From Cheilinus undulatus (Eukaryota; Chordata; Actinopteri; Labriformes; Labridae), in assembly GCF_018320785.1 (NCBI RefSeq), contig NC_054869.1:20160698-20224697 (forward strand): a stretch of 64,000 nucleotides of DNA. Direction: 5' to 3'. The notes beneath the pieces are model-generated. The model worked only from the letters and a program-made list of their open reading frames with translations. It did no database searches and had not been told where the DNA came from. The position numbers were made by a program, and so were the translations under genes. Position 1 is the stretch's first letter, and each line of letters begins with the position of its first letter. Shown here piece by piece: positions 52,601 through 59,921 of the stretch.

Positions 52601-53541
52601 TTTCAGCAGTAACTTCATATTAGACTCACTGTATTTTCTCCAGCTATCTCAAGGCATTAACACTAAAAAAATCAGCATGATGACAGTCTGCTTGATTCTT
52701 CCATAAAGCAAGTTTGCACCAGTAAAACACACATACAGTTGGTAAGAGTGGGTTTTGCTATAGTATTATTTCTTGATGCAGAGCACATAGTCCTGAATGT
52801 GGGCTGTAAATGCTTATAATGACAGCTGTGAGAAACACAAGTCAACTCTGAAACTACAGAAGTTCACACCATGTCAAATTCAGACCTGACGTGTATGTCA
52901 GAAGGAAGGAAGAAGACCCAACAAAACAGTACAGGATGCTTGACAGTGTTGGTTTCTAGCTGACAGTATGACTGTTTTTACAGGTTGTATACTCACTGGT
53001 TCGTGGGAGGTGCAGAGAGGGGGAACACCACCTCTTCTTCTTCGTATTCCGCTCCATCTTGCATGTCGCTTTCATCCACAGTGCCGCCGAGCCCCCCACA
53101 GCCTGGAGGGGGAGGAGGAGGTGGAGGCAGTGGGGGGAAGACAGTGGGTCCATCCGGGCCTGTTGATGTGGGTGAAATCCGACTTACTGGACCATCCGAA
53201 GTGGGAGAGCTGCAAACGCTGCTCACGGTCCCTGAGGTTGTTCCTTGAAAAACTGAGTGTCCACCTCCTGCTACGCCACTCCCTGTAGCGGACAGCACTG
53301 ATCCGGTCATATCCCCGCCAGACATGGGATATATAATACTCATGTCGGGAAGTGAGTCCGGAGATGTGTTTGAATTTTGTCTGAAGGCTGGTGCTGGTCC
53401 TTGTCCCAAATCAGTCACTCGCACTCTGCTCGGCTTGGGATAGTAGGGGAAAGGGGCCGTCTCCGGGCCTCCTCCGCCTGCCACCCCTGTCCCTGTGGTG
53501 ACCGTGCCCGTATCCTCACTGCTGACCTCCGCAGCAATCAT
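21152..53541 (-). CDS. rasa1: p120 RasGAP (RAS p21 protein activator 1), 25 coding exons
   Basis: This GTPase-activating protein turns Ras-GTP into Ras-GDP and is recruited to phosphotyrosine proteins at the membrane. The 25 exons, listed in the domain entries, join in frame to 1050 aa plus TAG; human RASA1 is 1047 aa. Domain order: Gly/Ser/Pro-rich N-terminus with a proline run (136-146), SH2 (183-275), SH3 (about 281-341), SH2 (353-445), PH (about 477-580), C2 (about 597-715), RasGAP (about 750-946), short coiled tail. Key residues: SH2 arginines 209 and 379, arginine finger 793 (FRATTLAS), FLR at 904-906. Start: an in-frame TTG lies three codons upstream, but ATG at 53541 gives MIAAEVSS, matching the human start. 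All 24 introns are GT-AG; the first is 15.8 kb. Teleosts often keep two copies; which one this is cannot be told here. Confidence 0.97.
22350..23157. repeat. Probable interspersed repeat in rasa1 intron 19
   Basis: This stretch fills most of the intron between exons 19 and 20. On the minus strand it starts sharply with TAGGGCTGCAAGTAGCACTA (ending near 23157). The text looks like a dispersed fish repeat. No terminal repeats or coding motif could be fixed. Confidence 0.3.
24546..25173 (-). CDS. rasa1: rasa1 exons 14-16: C2 domain and entry to GAP
   Basis: Exons: 14, 25016-25173; 15, 24820-24896; 16, 24546-24718. The C2 fold shows VSSLVLYVEEAHKLP, NPYCNIYLNSVQVAKT, NPVFTEEFIFDDL, INRFEISLSNKTKKSK and WFPLSSHVPLKG. 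It is followed by GSLRVRARYSMEKIMPEEEY, which leads into the GAP helices. C2 domains of this family help membrane and annexin association. The exon 16 donor is the weak GAG|GTCTGT. Confidence 0.94.
25887..26524 (+). mobile_element. Fossil mariner transposon (deleted) in rasa1 intron 13
   Basis: The ends are inverted: GAGTATGGCTATTAA at 25887 and, on the other strand, GAGGTATGGCTATTGA ending near 26524. Inside, 26181-26358 reads on the + strand as a decayed mariner transposase C-terminal half: DKVPAHTALSVKQFLA, a stop, then KQITVLEHCPFSPDLAPCDF and RLNRCLKE. SPDLAPCDF holds the last catalytic Asp of the mariner DD34D triad. The element is about 640 bp against about 1.3 kb for a full one, lacks the N-terminal half and has stop codons. 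It is a dead copy. Confidence 0.75.
26923..28450 (+). repeat. Repeat copy A (helicase-type element remnant), interrupted by Tc1
   Basis: The segments 26923-27116 and 28113-28450 are the two halves of one repeat. Its uninterrupted copy B lies in the opposite orientation at 57011-57573. Shared words include CTTGCAAAGCAGATGG, GGCGAATCCATCTTGCAAAG, GAACGTTCATCCAATCAC (B: GAACGTTCACCCAATCAC) and the hairpin CCAGATGGAT...ATCCATCTGG near the right end. Both copies keep a short open stretch reading ELDNISLLKEKQRTE here and ELDDISLLKEEQRTA in B. I associate this peptide with RecQ-like helicase ORFs that are multicopy in fish. The repeat is thus probably a deletion derivative of a helicase-bearing transposon (inference). 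Confidence 0.55.
27117..28112 (+). mobile_element. Internally deleted Tc1-like transposon with broken transposase
   Basis: It belongs to the same family as the intact element at 55395-56994. The left end (GCATCTCAAAAAATTTG at 27119) and right end (GAGATGCACCTGTA, to about 28112) are present. The left half of the transposase and the inner left repeat are missing; the sequence jumps from inside the left terminal repeat (about 27295) to mid-transposase. The remaining C-terminal part holds a TAG just before the second catalytic Asp (27526) and SPDLNP changed to WPDLNP, though ENLWG is intact. It cannot encode a transposase but could be moved in trans. Confidence 0.8.
28604..29557 (-). CDS. rasa1: rasa1 exons 10-13: PH domain
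   Basis: Exons: 10, 29434-29557; 11, 29186-29342; 12, 28951-29038; 13, 28604-28684. DTVD457 followed by Gly matches the second caspase-3 site of human RASA1 (Asp455). The PH fold shows KKGYLMFNKGKGKRWKN, LYFILEG, LIYFESE, CFQIVVQHFSEEQYIFYFAG and a helix with DWMKCLQTFCSNLRK. By my alignment with human RASA1 from memory there is one extra residue in the first loop (MFNKG for LKKG) and one in the last helix region (CSN for CN). Confidence 0.94.
29864..32195 (-). CDS. rasa1: rasa1 exons 6-9: linker and second SH2 domain
   Basis: Exons: 6, 32164-32195; 7, 30417-30469; 8, 30105-30255; 9, 29864-29942. Exon 6 is a 32-bp microexon encoding GREEDPHEGK plus two bases. It is needed to keep the frame between exons 5 and 7. 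The SH2 reads WYHGKITK, CSFLVRPSD (Arg379), YSLFFRTNENIQRFKI and YMMGGRYYNS, ending DHYKKEQIVEGYNLKEPVS. All splice sites are GT-AG. Confidence 0.94.
31034..31954. mobile_element. TIR DNA element (about 920 bp) in rasa1 intron 6
   Basis: The ends are inverted: TATGGGGGCTTTTCCATTACA at left (31034) and, on the other strand, TATGGGGTTTTTCCACTACAG at right (to about 31954). Subterminal DNA is rich in CGGCTC/GGCTTG words. No transposase motif was seen, so it is non-autonomous. The superfamily is not certain; the target duplication is not clear. Confidence 0.55.
32347..32385. repeat. Perfect 18-bp hairpin next to the rasa1 microexon
   Basis: TATTACCCACTACAGTTT at 32347-32364, a 3-base TCT loop, then its exact reverse complement at 32368-32385. 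It lies in the 287-bp intron 5, upstream (in rasa1 sense) of the 32-bp exon 6. It may be the relic of a small transposon. Confidence 0.9.
32483..33370 (-). CDS. rasa1: rasa1 exons 4-5: SH3 domain
   Basis: Exon 4 is 33300-33370 and exon 5 is 32483-32600. They encode RRRVRAILPYTKVPDTDEI, then SFLKGDMFIV, DDGWMWV and GLIVEDLVEEV (residues 279-341). The ALYDY-type first strand is replaced by AILPYT, as in other RasGAP SH3 domains, so an atypical ligand surface is expected. Confidence 0.95.
34098..34680. repeat. TA microsatellites and repeat fragments in rasa1 intron 3
   Basis: 34098-34133 is a TA run inside a perfect palindrome (TACAGAAATATA...TATATTTCTGTA). 34148-34225 is an ATTAATC-type fragment starting AGGGCTGTCAAAATTGACGC. 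34416-34515 is a fragment of a palindromic element with CTATCGGGCCGATAAC and TTATCGGTCCGATATT. 34607-34675 is a long, nearly pure TA run. None is coding; the frame across the TA run is an artefact joined to rasa1 exon 3. Confidence 0.7.
34738..37172 (-). CDS. rasa1: rasa1 exons 2-3: first SH2 domain
   Basis: Exon 2 is 37020-37172 and exon 3 is 34738-34873. Together they give WYHGKLDR, the phosphotyrosine-pocket SYLIRES (Arg209), SFVLSF, HFRIIAMCGDYYIGG and GYYSYVSCLLKGEKL. In the family this SH2 binds phosphotyrosine partners such as PDGFR and p190RhoGAP. The intervening intron (34874-37019) holds only a repeat fragment near 36348. Confidence 0.95.
36348..36440. repeat. Fragment of a TAGGGATGGGAATCG-type MITE
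   Basis: In rasa1 intron 2. It starts TAGGGATGGGAATCG and continues with ATTGATATTGATACCC and CTATCGATAC. The end matches that of the MITE at 39253-39745, but no matching right end was found, so the copy is truncated. Confidence 0.45.
37173..52996. other. rasa1: rasa1 intron 1 (15.8 kb)
   Basis: Mostly unique AT-rich DNA with one clear transposon (39253-39745) and an A run at 46994-47013. I looked for exons of nested genes on both strands and saw none; open frames are short and lack splice pairing or motifs. First introns of this size often hold enhancers, but no block stands out clearly from sequence alone. Confidence 0.5.
39253..39745. mobile_element. hAT-like MITE (493 bp) with 8-bp target duplication
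   Basis: The ends are inverted: TAGGGATGGGGATT at 39253 and, on the other strand, TAGGGATGGGAATCG from 39745. The flanks are CTGATGCA (39245-39252) and CTGGTGCA (39746-39753), an 8-bp duplication with one mismatch. The interior has repeated ATTGATTC-type words and no transposase frame. Confidence 0.75.
52997..53541 (-). CDS. rasa1: rasa1 exon 1: N-terminal region
   Basis: Exon 1 encodes residues 1-182 (last codon split). It is rich in Gly, Ser, Thr and Pro, with FPPLPP followed by eight prolines at 136-146, a possible SH3 ligand. DESD159 matches the position of the N-terminal caspase site of human RASA1 (Asp157). An acidic EYEEEE stretch follows at 165-170. The exon ends APPTN plus CA|GTGAGT. 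GC content is high, as in a CpG-island first exon. Confidence 0.92.
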
Positions 53542-54110
53542 AATAGGCAATTGTGTAGAGGGGAAAAAGTCCAGAAGGGAACCTGCCCTTCCCCTCTGTT
53601 CTTACAATACTCCTTCAGTGTTTGGGCTCTGGGGAAACAACACCAAAAGTTTCTCAAAAACGCGTTTAGCTAACCAGCTAGCGTTAGCCGACAAGCTAAC
53701 TTAGCTTACTTGGCTGCACTAGCGGGCGTTAGCTTTACCTCGCATTCGCCCAGCTAACGCTAGCGGGATGGCTAGCAGCTCCGAGGACACTTGATGAGTT
53801 CTTGCTCGCTATGTCTTCATTGTTTCCTGAGTTTAAAGTTCACAAAAAACAACACCTGGGAAACAAGAGCTTTCACGTCAATAATGTAATATGAAGTTAC
53901 CAATAGTTCCGGTTTTCCAGCTCGGACTTCACCCTCGGCACCAGGCGGACCACTTGTCGGGGAGTGTTGTTTTATTGTCACTGTTGTGTGTAACCCCCGT
54001 CTTTTTTCCACTGTTGTTGTTTTCTTTCCTATAGAGTTTCCAGGCGTCAAAAATATAGTCCACAGACGTTCCGGTCCTATCAACTAAATTCCCGGAAAGG
54101 TATGTTGCGA
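53542..54110 (-). promoter_or_regulatory. rasa1: rasa1 promoter and 5' UTR region
   Basis: This is GC-richer DNA upstream of the rasa1 ATG. Between 53665 and 53776 it has about eight GCTAAC/GTTAGC/GCTAGC hexamers, some fused as GCTAGCGTTAGC (53678-53689) and GCTAACGCTAGC (53753-53764). A short upstream ORF of 8 codons lies at 53745-53719 if the transcript starts above it. No TATA box is evident. The first-exon coding part is GC-rich, consistent with a CpG-island promoter. Confidence 0.5.
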
Positions 54111-55390
54111 ACTCCCGTTGAGCACAGTAAATAAATGTTACGCATGTAAGCTAAGTTCGCCTTTATTTCTGGGTTTCAGGGCTGGTGGCTTGCCCGCTGC
54201 TGCGCTGCTCTTTCTCCCCTCCCTCTCCCTCTGCTCCCCAGCCAGCGAGCAGACACAGCCAAGTGAACACAGAGCCGCACCGGCTCCATCCATGACATCT
54301 TCTATCGGCACTCGAGGAAACGGGATTTGTATGCAAGTCTATTCCAGTGATTAGAGGTTATAATATTCCAATTTATTCCGAAAAATATCAGCTCATGATG
54401 ATTTCTAATGTCGTAGAATATATGCAGACCAAGCCAGAACCTGATTGTTTACTCCAGCTGGATTCCAAACCAGCTTCAGTATCACTCTATTTGACTTTAT
54501 TGAGCTTTCTTGCCCTTAGTAAGTATGGCAAGTCAATGTAGTATTGATCATCTTTTAATCGACCTTCAATCTAAATTCGAATGTACAGAAAGATTATCAT
54601 TCTCCAGTGACCTCATTGTGCCATCTCAGTCAGTTCATGCAATAATATATATATATATATTTTTTAATTATTTCTGGCTGCGGTCGACTAAAAACTAGAA
54701 ATATGAGCCAGTGCCTTTGTTCTCAACTGGTGTCCCTAACGAGGTTCATGAGTATTTAGTACTGGAGAACAGTCTTGGTCTCAAGAGTGCAGATGTATCC
54801 TTATTTTACATCTCTGTGGCTAAAGAGAGATGTTGCAGTAGTTTAACAAAAGAGTGCCAAAAGGAACAAGGGTGCATGAAATTAAACACAGAAAAATTGA
54901 ACACCCTAATTTTTGGCCTTAATTAAATGAAGGCTAGCATTAGTTCATGCAGGACACAGTAGTTATACCATGATCAGCAGTCTGCCAGCTGATCCTAATT
55001 ATTGCCTCCCAGCTCCTACAACCAATCACAGCTCTTTCTCTCAATACAGCAGTGTGTTTAAGCATTACATACTTCTCACTAATCCCAGCTAGCTGATGCA
55101 GCATGCTGCTTCTGCTGATAAACCTTAACCTCCACCACCCCAGCCTCCTCCTTTACAGCATAAAACTTGTTGCACCCTCATATCCAGATTCATGCAACTA
55201 TGGATGTATTGCTTTTGAACTGATTTTATTGTATTCAGTATGCATTGTCATAAATTAATCTATTCATATGGGGGTTTTCTAGCCATGTGCACCCTGGAAA
55301 GTAAAAGCATGTTATAAGGAGCATCTTTTGAATAGAGCCTTCTCTGCCAAGTAAAACTGTATATCCATTTATGCAAAAACATTTTTAAAA
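54111..55390. other. Upstream intergenic DNA
   Basis: 54180-54300 is a C/T-rich, GC-richer patch that could be distal promoter sequence. 54640-54660 is a short TA run. The rest is AT-rich with no confirmed gene. A short frame near 54876-54922 reads MKLNTEKLNTLIFG, vaguely like the FLKLN-DKTE segment of LINE reverse transcriptases; it is too short to call. Confidence 0.4.
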
Positions 55391-55394
55391 ACTA

Positions 55395-56994
55395 GTGTAT
55401 CTCAAAAAAATAGAATATCATGAAAAAGTTCAATATTTTTTGTCACTCTTTTCTGAAAGTGAAAACCATATATTATATAGACTCATTACACATAGAGTGA
55501 AGTATTTCAAGACTTTATTTCTTGAAATGTTGATGATTATGCTTACAGATAAGAAAACCCAAAATTCAGTTTCTCAAAAAATTAGAATATTGTGAAAAAG
55601 GTCAATATTGGAAAGTCATGGTGTCACACCTTAATCAGCTAATTAACTTCAAACACCTGCAAAGGTTTCCTGAGCCTTTAAATGGTCTCTCAGTCTTGGT
55701 CAGTAGGCTACACAATCATGGGAGGACTGCAGACTTGACAGATGTCCAGAGGACAGTCATTGACACCCTCCATAAGGAGGTTAAGCCACAAAAGGTCATT
55801 GCTAAAGAAGCTGGTTGTTCACAGAGTGCTGTGTCCAAGCATATTCATAGAAAGTTGAGTAGAAGGAAAAAGTGTGGTAGGGAAAGGTGCACCAGCATAA
55901 GGGATAACCGCAGCCTTGAGAGGATTGTCAAGCAAAATCCATTCAAGAATTTGGGGGAGCTTCACAAGGAGTGGACTGAGGCTGGAGTCAGTGCATCAAG
56001 AGCCACTATGCACAGACAAATCCTAGACATGGGCTACAAATGTGGCATTCCTCGTGTCAATCCACTCCTGAACCAGAGACAACGTCAGAAGCATCTTACC
56101 TGGGCTGTGGAGAAAAAGAACTGGACTATTGCTCAGTGGTCCAAAGTCCTCTTTTCAGATGAAAGTCAATTTTGCATGTCATTTAGAAATCAATGTCCCA
56201 GAGTCCGAAAGAAAAGAGGAGAGGCACAGAGTCCACGTTGCATGAAGTTCACTGTGAAGTTTCCACAGTCAGTGATGATTTGGGCTGCCATGGCATCTGC
56301 TGGTGTTGGTCCACTGTGTTTTCTGAAGTCCACAGTGAACACAGCCATCTACCTGGACGTTTTACAGCACTTCATGCTTCCTTCTACTGACAAGCTTTAT
56401 GGAGATGCTGATTTCATTTTCCAGCAGGACTTGGCACCTGCCCACACTGCCAAAGGTACCAAAAGCAGGTTCAATGACCGTGGTGTTACTGTGATTGATT
56501 GGCCAGCAAACTCACCTGACCTGAACCCCACAGAGAATCTATGGGGTATTGTCAAGAGGAAGATGAGAGACACCAGACCCAACAATGCAGATGACCTGAA
56601 GGCCGCTATCAAAGCAACCTGGGCTTCCATTACACCTGAGCAGTGCCACAGGCTGATCGCCTCCATGCCACGCTGCAGTGATGCAGTAATTCATGCAAAA
56701 GGAGGCCCAACCAAGTATTGAAGGCATAGAAATGAAAATACTTTTCAGAAGCCTGACATTTCTGTTGAAAATATCTTTTTTTAATTGATCTTATATAATA
56801 TTCTAATTTTTTGAGACACTGAATTTTGGGTTTTCTTATCTGTAAGCCATAATCATCAACATTTCAAGAAATAAAGTCTTGAAATACTTCACCCTGTGTG
56901 TAATGAGTCTTTATAATATATGGGTTTCATTTTTAGAAAAAAGTGACAAAAAATCTTGAACTTTTTCATGATATTCTAATTTTTTGAGCTGCAC
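55395..56994 (+). mobile_element. Tc1-like transposon, apparently complete (1.6 kb)
   Basis: Flanked by TA on both sides (55393-55394 and 56995-56996), the standard Tc1/mariner target. Terminal inverted repeats are about 200-215 bp each. The left repeat holds an outer motif starting CTCAAAAAAATAGAATATC (55401) and an inner copy starting CTCAAAAAATTAGAATATTG (55573). The right repeat has an outer copy (to 56990) and a weaker inner one (about 56785-56815). This paired arrangement is the IR/DR structure of Sleeping Beauty-type elements. It encloses one uninterrupted transposase frame. A deleted relative lies at 27117-28112. Confidence 0.88.
55618..56721 (+). CDS. Tc1-family DDE transposase, full-length ORF
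   Basis: This 367-residue frame has no stop or frameshift; Tc1 transposases are usually about 340 aa. The N-terminal part holds a helix-turn-helix (TDVQRTVIDTLHKE and VIAKEAGCSQSAVSKHI, about 41-76) followed by a basic linker (KLSRRKKCGRER). A second HTH-like part runs to about 140. The catalytic triad is Asp181 (VLFSDESQF), Asp271 (FQQDLAPAHTA) and Glu306 (SPDLNPTENLWG). There are 34 residues between the last two, the DD34E spacing of Tc1. It would bind the terminal repeats and cut and paste the element at TA sites. The first ~35 residues before the HTH may be non-native, with initiation further in. Substitutions at conserved positions, such as WAAM where WGAM is common, leave activity uncertain. 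Confidence 0.88.
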   Translation: MVSHLNQLINFKHLQRFPEPLNGLSVLVSRLHNHGRTADLTDVQRTVIDTLHKEVKPQKVIAKEAGCSQSAVSKHIHRKLSRRKKCGRERCTSIRDNRSLERIVKQNPFKNLGELHKEWTEAGVSASRATMHRQILDMGYKCGIPRVNPLLNQRQRQKHLTWAVEKKNWTIAQWSKVLFSDESQFCMSFRNQCPRVRKKRGEAQSPRCMKFTVKFPQSVMIWAAMASAGVGPLCFLKSTVNTAIYLDVLQHFMLPSTDKLYGDADFIFQQDLAPAHTAKGTKSRFNDRGVTVIDWPANSPDLNPTENLWGIVKRKMRDTRPNNADDLKAAIKATWASITPEQCHRLIASMPRCSDAVIHAKGGPTKY

Positions 56995-57010
56995 TAGTAT
57001 ATGACAAGAG

Positions 57011-57573
57011 TAACCTGACACTCCTGATGGATTTGTTTCACACATCCATCTGGGAAAGCTTCAATAGGAAAAGTTTGGGAAAAGGCAGAGGCTTTGAAAA
57101 GAACTTGTAGTGTGATTGGGTGAACGTTCTGTCCGTCACATCTCTACGGGCCAATTAGAGCAACAAAACATAGCCGCTATCAAGCTGCGTCCATACTGAA
57201 GGAGTAAACTCCGTGCAGAACTGCATAATGCAAACCATGGCAACTATAGACATGTCACTACAGGACTTTTGTTGTTTTAGAAAAGAAAACAACTCACTGC
57301 TGTTCTTTGTTCTTCTTTTAACAAAGAAATGTCATCAAGTTCTGATAACTGGCTATAGCAGCATCCACGCTAAGCTCTTCCGCCATAATTGCACCGGCCT
57401 CTTGCTGCTGCTTGCTAACGTCACGACTCTGTTGCCTCTGAAAGTACTGCCCCTCATCGCTGATTGATCCTGTCATTTCCCAACCGGACCCAAACAGTTC
57501 AGATGGTAGCTTTGCAAGATGGATTCGCCAGTGAGAAACAAGGAAACAGGGGTATCCATCTGCTTTGCAAGGT
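57011..57573 (-). repeat. Repeat copy B (helicase-type element remnant), uninterrupted
   Basis: This is the inverted counterpart of copy A (26923-28450), about 563 bp. The ends read AACCTGACAC (57011) and, on the other strand, AACCTTGCAAAG (from 57573). The 12 bases TATGACAAGAGT flank it on both sides (56999-57010 and 57574-57585), an apparent target duplication. On the minus strand an ATG at 57386 opens MAEELSVDAA, then a frame change leads to SELDDISLLKEEQRTAVS, the start of a probable RecQ-like helicase ORF. Most of that ORF is missing. Confidence 0.6.
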
Positions 57574-57585
57574 TATGACAAGAGT

Positions 57586-59560
57586 GTTCTTGTTTGAGTG
57601 TTTAATGCATTAACACTGACTCTGGGTCTATTAAAAACATTTTAGCTGCTTAAATTTTTAAGAAAATTTGTGTTGCTACATAGTTGTTGTTGGGTCCTGG
57701 GGCTAGACGAGTTCAGATATACTGTTCTCATGGGACTTCTTACATAGTCATCCCTTGGCACATAGCTAAAAAAAAAAAAAGCTCTGATTTTTAAAAGTTT
57801 TATCTCCCCTGATGATCAAACAAGCTTGGCCAGTGCAGTCACTTCCACCACAGAGTGAATTTTAAGAGTTCACAAAGTCTCAGGCTGCAAGATGACAATG
57901 ATAGCTTTTTAGTTGCTTGGAGTCTTTTGGGCAGGTGCAGTGTTATTGAACAGTGCATCTCATCTGGACAGAAAACCTGTTAACATGGCCTACAGTTAGG
58001 AAAACATTTTTTCGTATTTTTTCCTATAATGCTTATCTGATCGAGTCAGATGTGGGCACAGTGAAAGTACAGAGCAGAGTAATGGCTCAAATATAATTAC
58101 AGATGACAGCTGTTTTTTCTGGACTCAATTTAGGCAGACTCCTAACTTCTTATTAAAACATGATAAAATGGGGAAAGGGTAATAATTTTAGCTCTTTTCT
58201 CATGCTTACCATGCATATTTAGCACTATCGTCACATAAATGTTGCAAATCTCTCCTTTTTCATGGTGTTGTTTGAGTAAATTTGAACCTAGAGACACAGA
58301 GGGCATAAACTGAAAAGGTATGTAGACTGAGCAGAAAGTTGCACGCTCATGCAAATCTAATCTTTGTCAGCTATAGGTATTCCTTTAGGCATTTATTTGC
58401 TGTTTTCAAGCTGGAAGTTTTTTGGGGAAGTTCCAGCAGGTATGTCCTGGCCAAAGCTTGGCCTTGTTATATAGATGAGCTACAGCAGTAGTGATGCAGC
58501 TGGTGCCACCTTTTTACCTTCACAATGATCCATCCCATCAGAACTCTGATGTAACAAAAAGAGCATCAATGGTTGTCTACATGTCCCTTCCACTTTGCTC
58601 ATAGTCGTTTAACTTGCTGTCAGAATCTTTTTCTCAGTTTATGAACCTTTATCTTTCTGTTCCCTCTAGTTTCTCCAGCTGTGATTTGACAGTCCTTCCA
58701 ACATCGATGGATAGATTTTGAAGCACAGCTCGCTGACATCTGCTGTCAGCCTTCATCTGTGTATCCAAATCTTTGCTGATCCGCTGTGCTCTCTGATCTA
58801 ATGTGAGTGACATCCTACCAACACTCCATCCTCTCCTTCACTCTCCCACGTTGCCTCCTGATAAATTTATACCAGCCTCAGCATGACAGAAGTGCAGAAG
58901 CCAGGGTGTTAAAAAACTTCAGTAATACTCAGGAAAAAGCATACCTTTCATCCATGTACAGTATGTCACCCAAGAGGTGATGTCAAAGTTTTCCACAGGG
59001 GCAGAGGATTTCCCTGATTCATTTGACAGAGAAGGTTAGTTATCTGTAAATCTAAAGACTGACCTTGACTTGACATGCATCTGTAAGAGCCACCCTATAT
59101 GAAACATACAAATACTCAGATGTAAGCACATAAACTAACATGTACTAATAGATGTAGTCAAGGATGCTCATGAAGTACTTGGAGTACTCATGTATAAGTG
59201 GTCTCTTGAAGAGACACAAAGGCCATTTTTTCATCACAATATTATTCTCTTGCAGTATGACAAAGTCTATGATTTCTTCACTATCTCATCCTCAAGTAGC
59301 CCCTATGGTGGTCTGATCCCCTGTCTCTGTATGGCAATTTAACTGTGTCCTGTGGATCCTCACAGACAGAGCATAATAAGATTGCAGACAGGATGGCGCT
59401 AATTGCCTTTTCTTGGCACAAAATAAGATATGGCTGGCTTCAGACCTGCTGAGAAGTGTATGATGCACTGACAGTGACAGGTGCAGTATGGAAAAGGTGC
59501 AATAAATGTAGTTTTTTTCCTATGGGATAAAGCTGTTTGCTTTAATTTTTTTTGTATTTT
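57586..59560. other. Intergenic DNA, no gene seen
   Basis: Unique-looking AT-rich DNA with an A run at 57768-57780. No exon, RNA gene or transposon end was recognised on either strand. Confidence 0.45.
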
Positions 59561-59921
59561 ATTGTATTGTATCAAACATTATCATTTATTATTATTATCA
59601 TCAAACCATATTGTATTGTATCATATTGTATGGTATTGTATCAAAAAATTTCATGTCATGTCCTGATGTCGTATTGTTTTTTTTATGGTATCCTAAACTG
59701 CCCAATCCAAACTGTCCTATCTCTCTTATCCTATCCTATCTAGCCAACCATCTCCTATCTATTCAGTTCAATTAAATTCAATCCTATCCTATCCTATCCT
59801 ATCCTATCCTATCCTATCCTACCCTACCCTACCCTGTCCTATCCTATCCTATCCTATCCTATCCTATCCTATCCTACCCTACCCTACCCTACCCTACCCT
59901 ACCCTATCCTATCCTATCCTA
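59561..59921. repeat. TTGTA-rich DNA and (ATCCT)n/(ACCCT)n pentanucleotide array
   Basis: 59561-59660 is rich in TATTGTATC words. 59781-59921 is an almost pure pentamer array: blocks of ATCCT alternate with blocks of ACCCT, with a single GTCCT. It is a microsatellite with block structure. It is not the vertebrate telomere hexamer. Confidence 0.9.

Noticed and set aside
53542..53550. In-frame TTG upstream as rasa1 start
   Set aside because: ATG at 53541 gives MIAAEVSS, matching the vertebrate RASA1 N-terminus; TTG initiation is not expected.
53817..54083. 88-codon minus-strand frame upstream of rasa1
   Set aside because: No homology, no conserved start context, and it lies in the promoter/5' UTR region.
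54711..54926. Possible LINE reverse transcriptase fragment (MKLNTEKLNTLIFG)
   Set aside because: Only about 14 residues look similar; no YADD box or neighbouring RT motif is visible.
59781..59921. Possible interstitial telomere repeat (CCCTA)n
   Set aside because: The unit is five bases (ACCCT/ATCCT), not the vertebrate hexamer CCCTAA.
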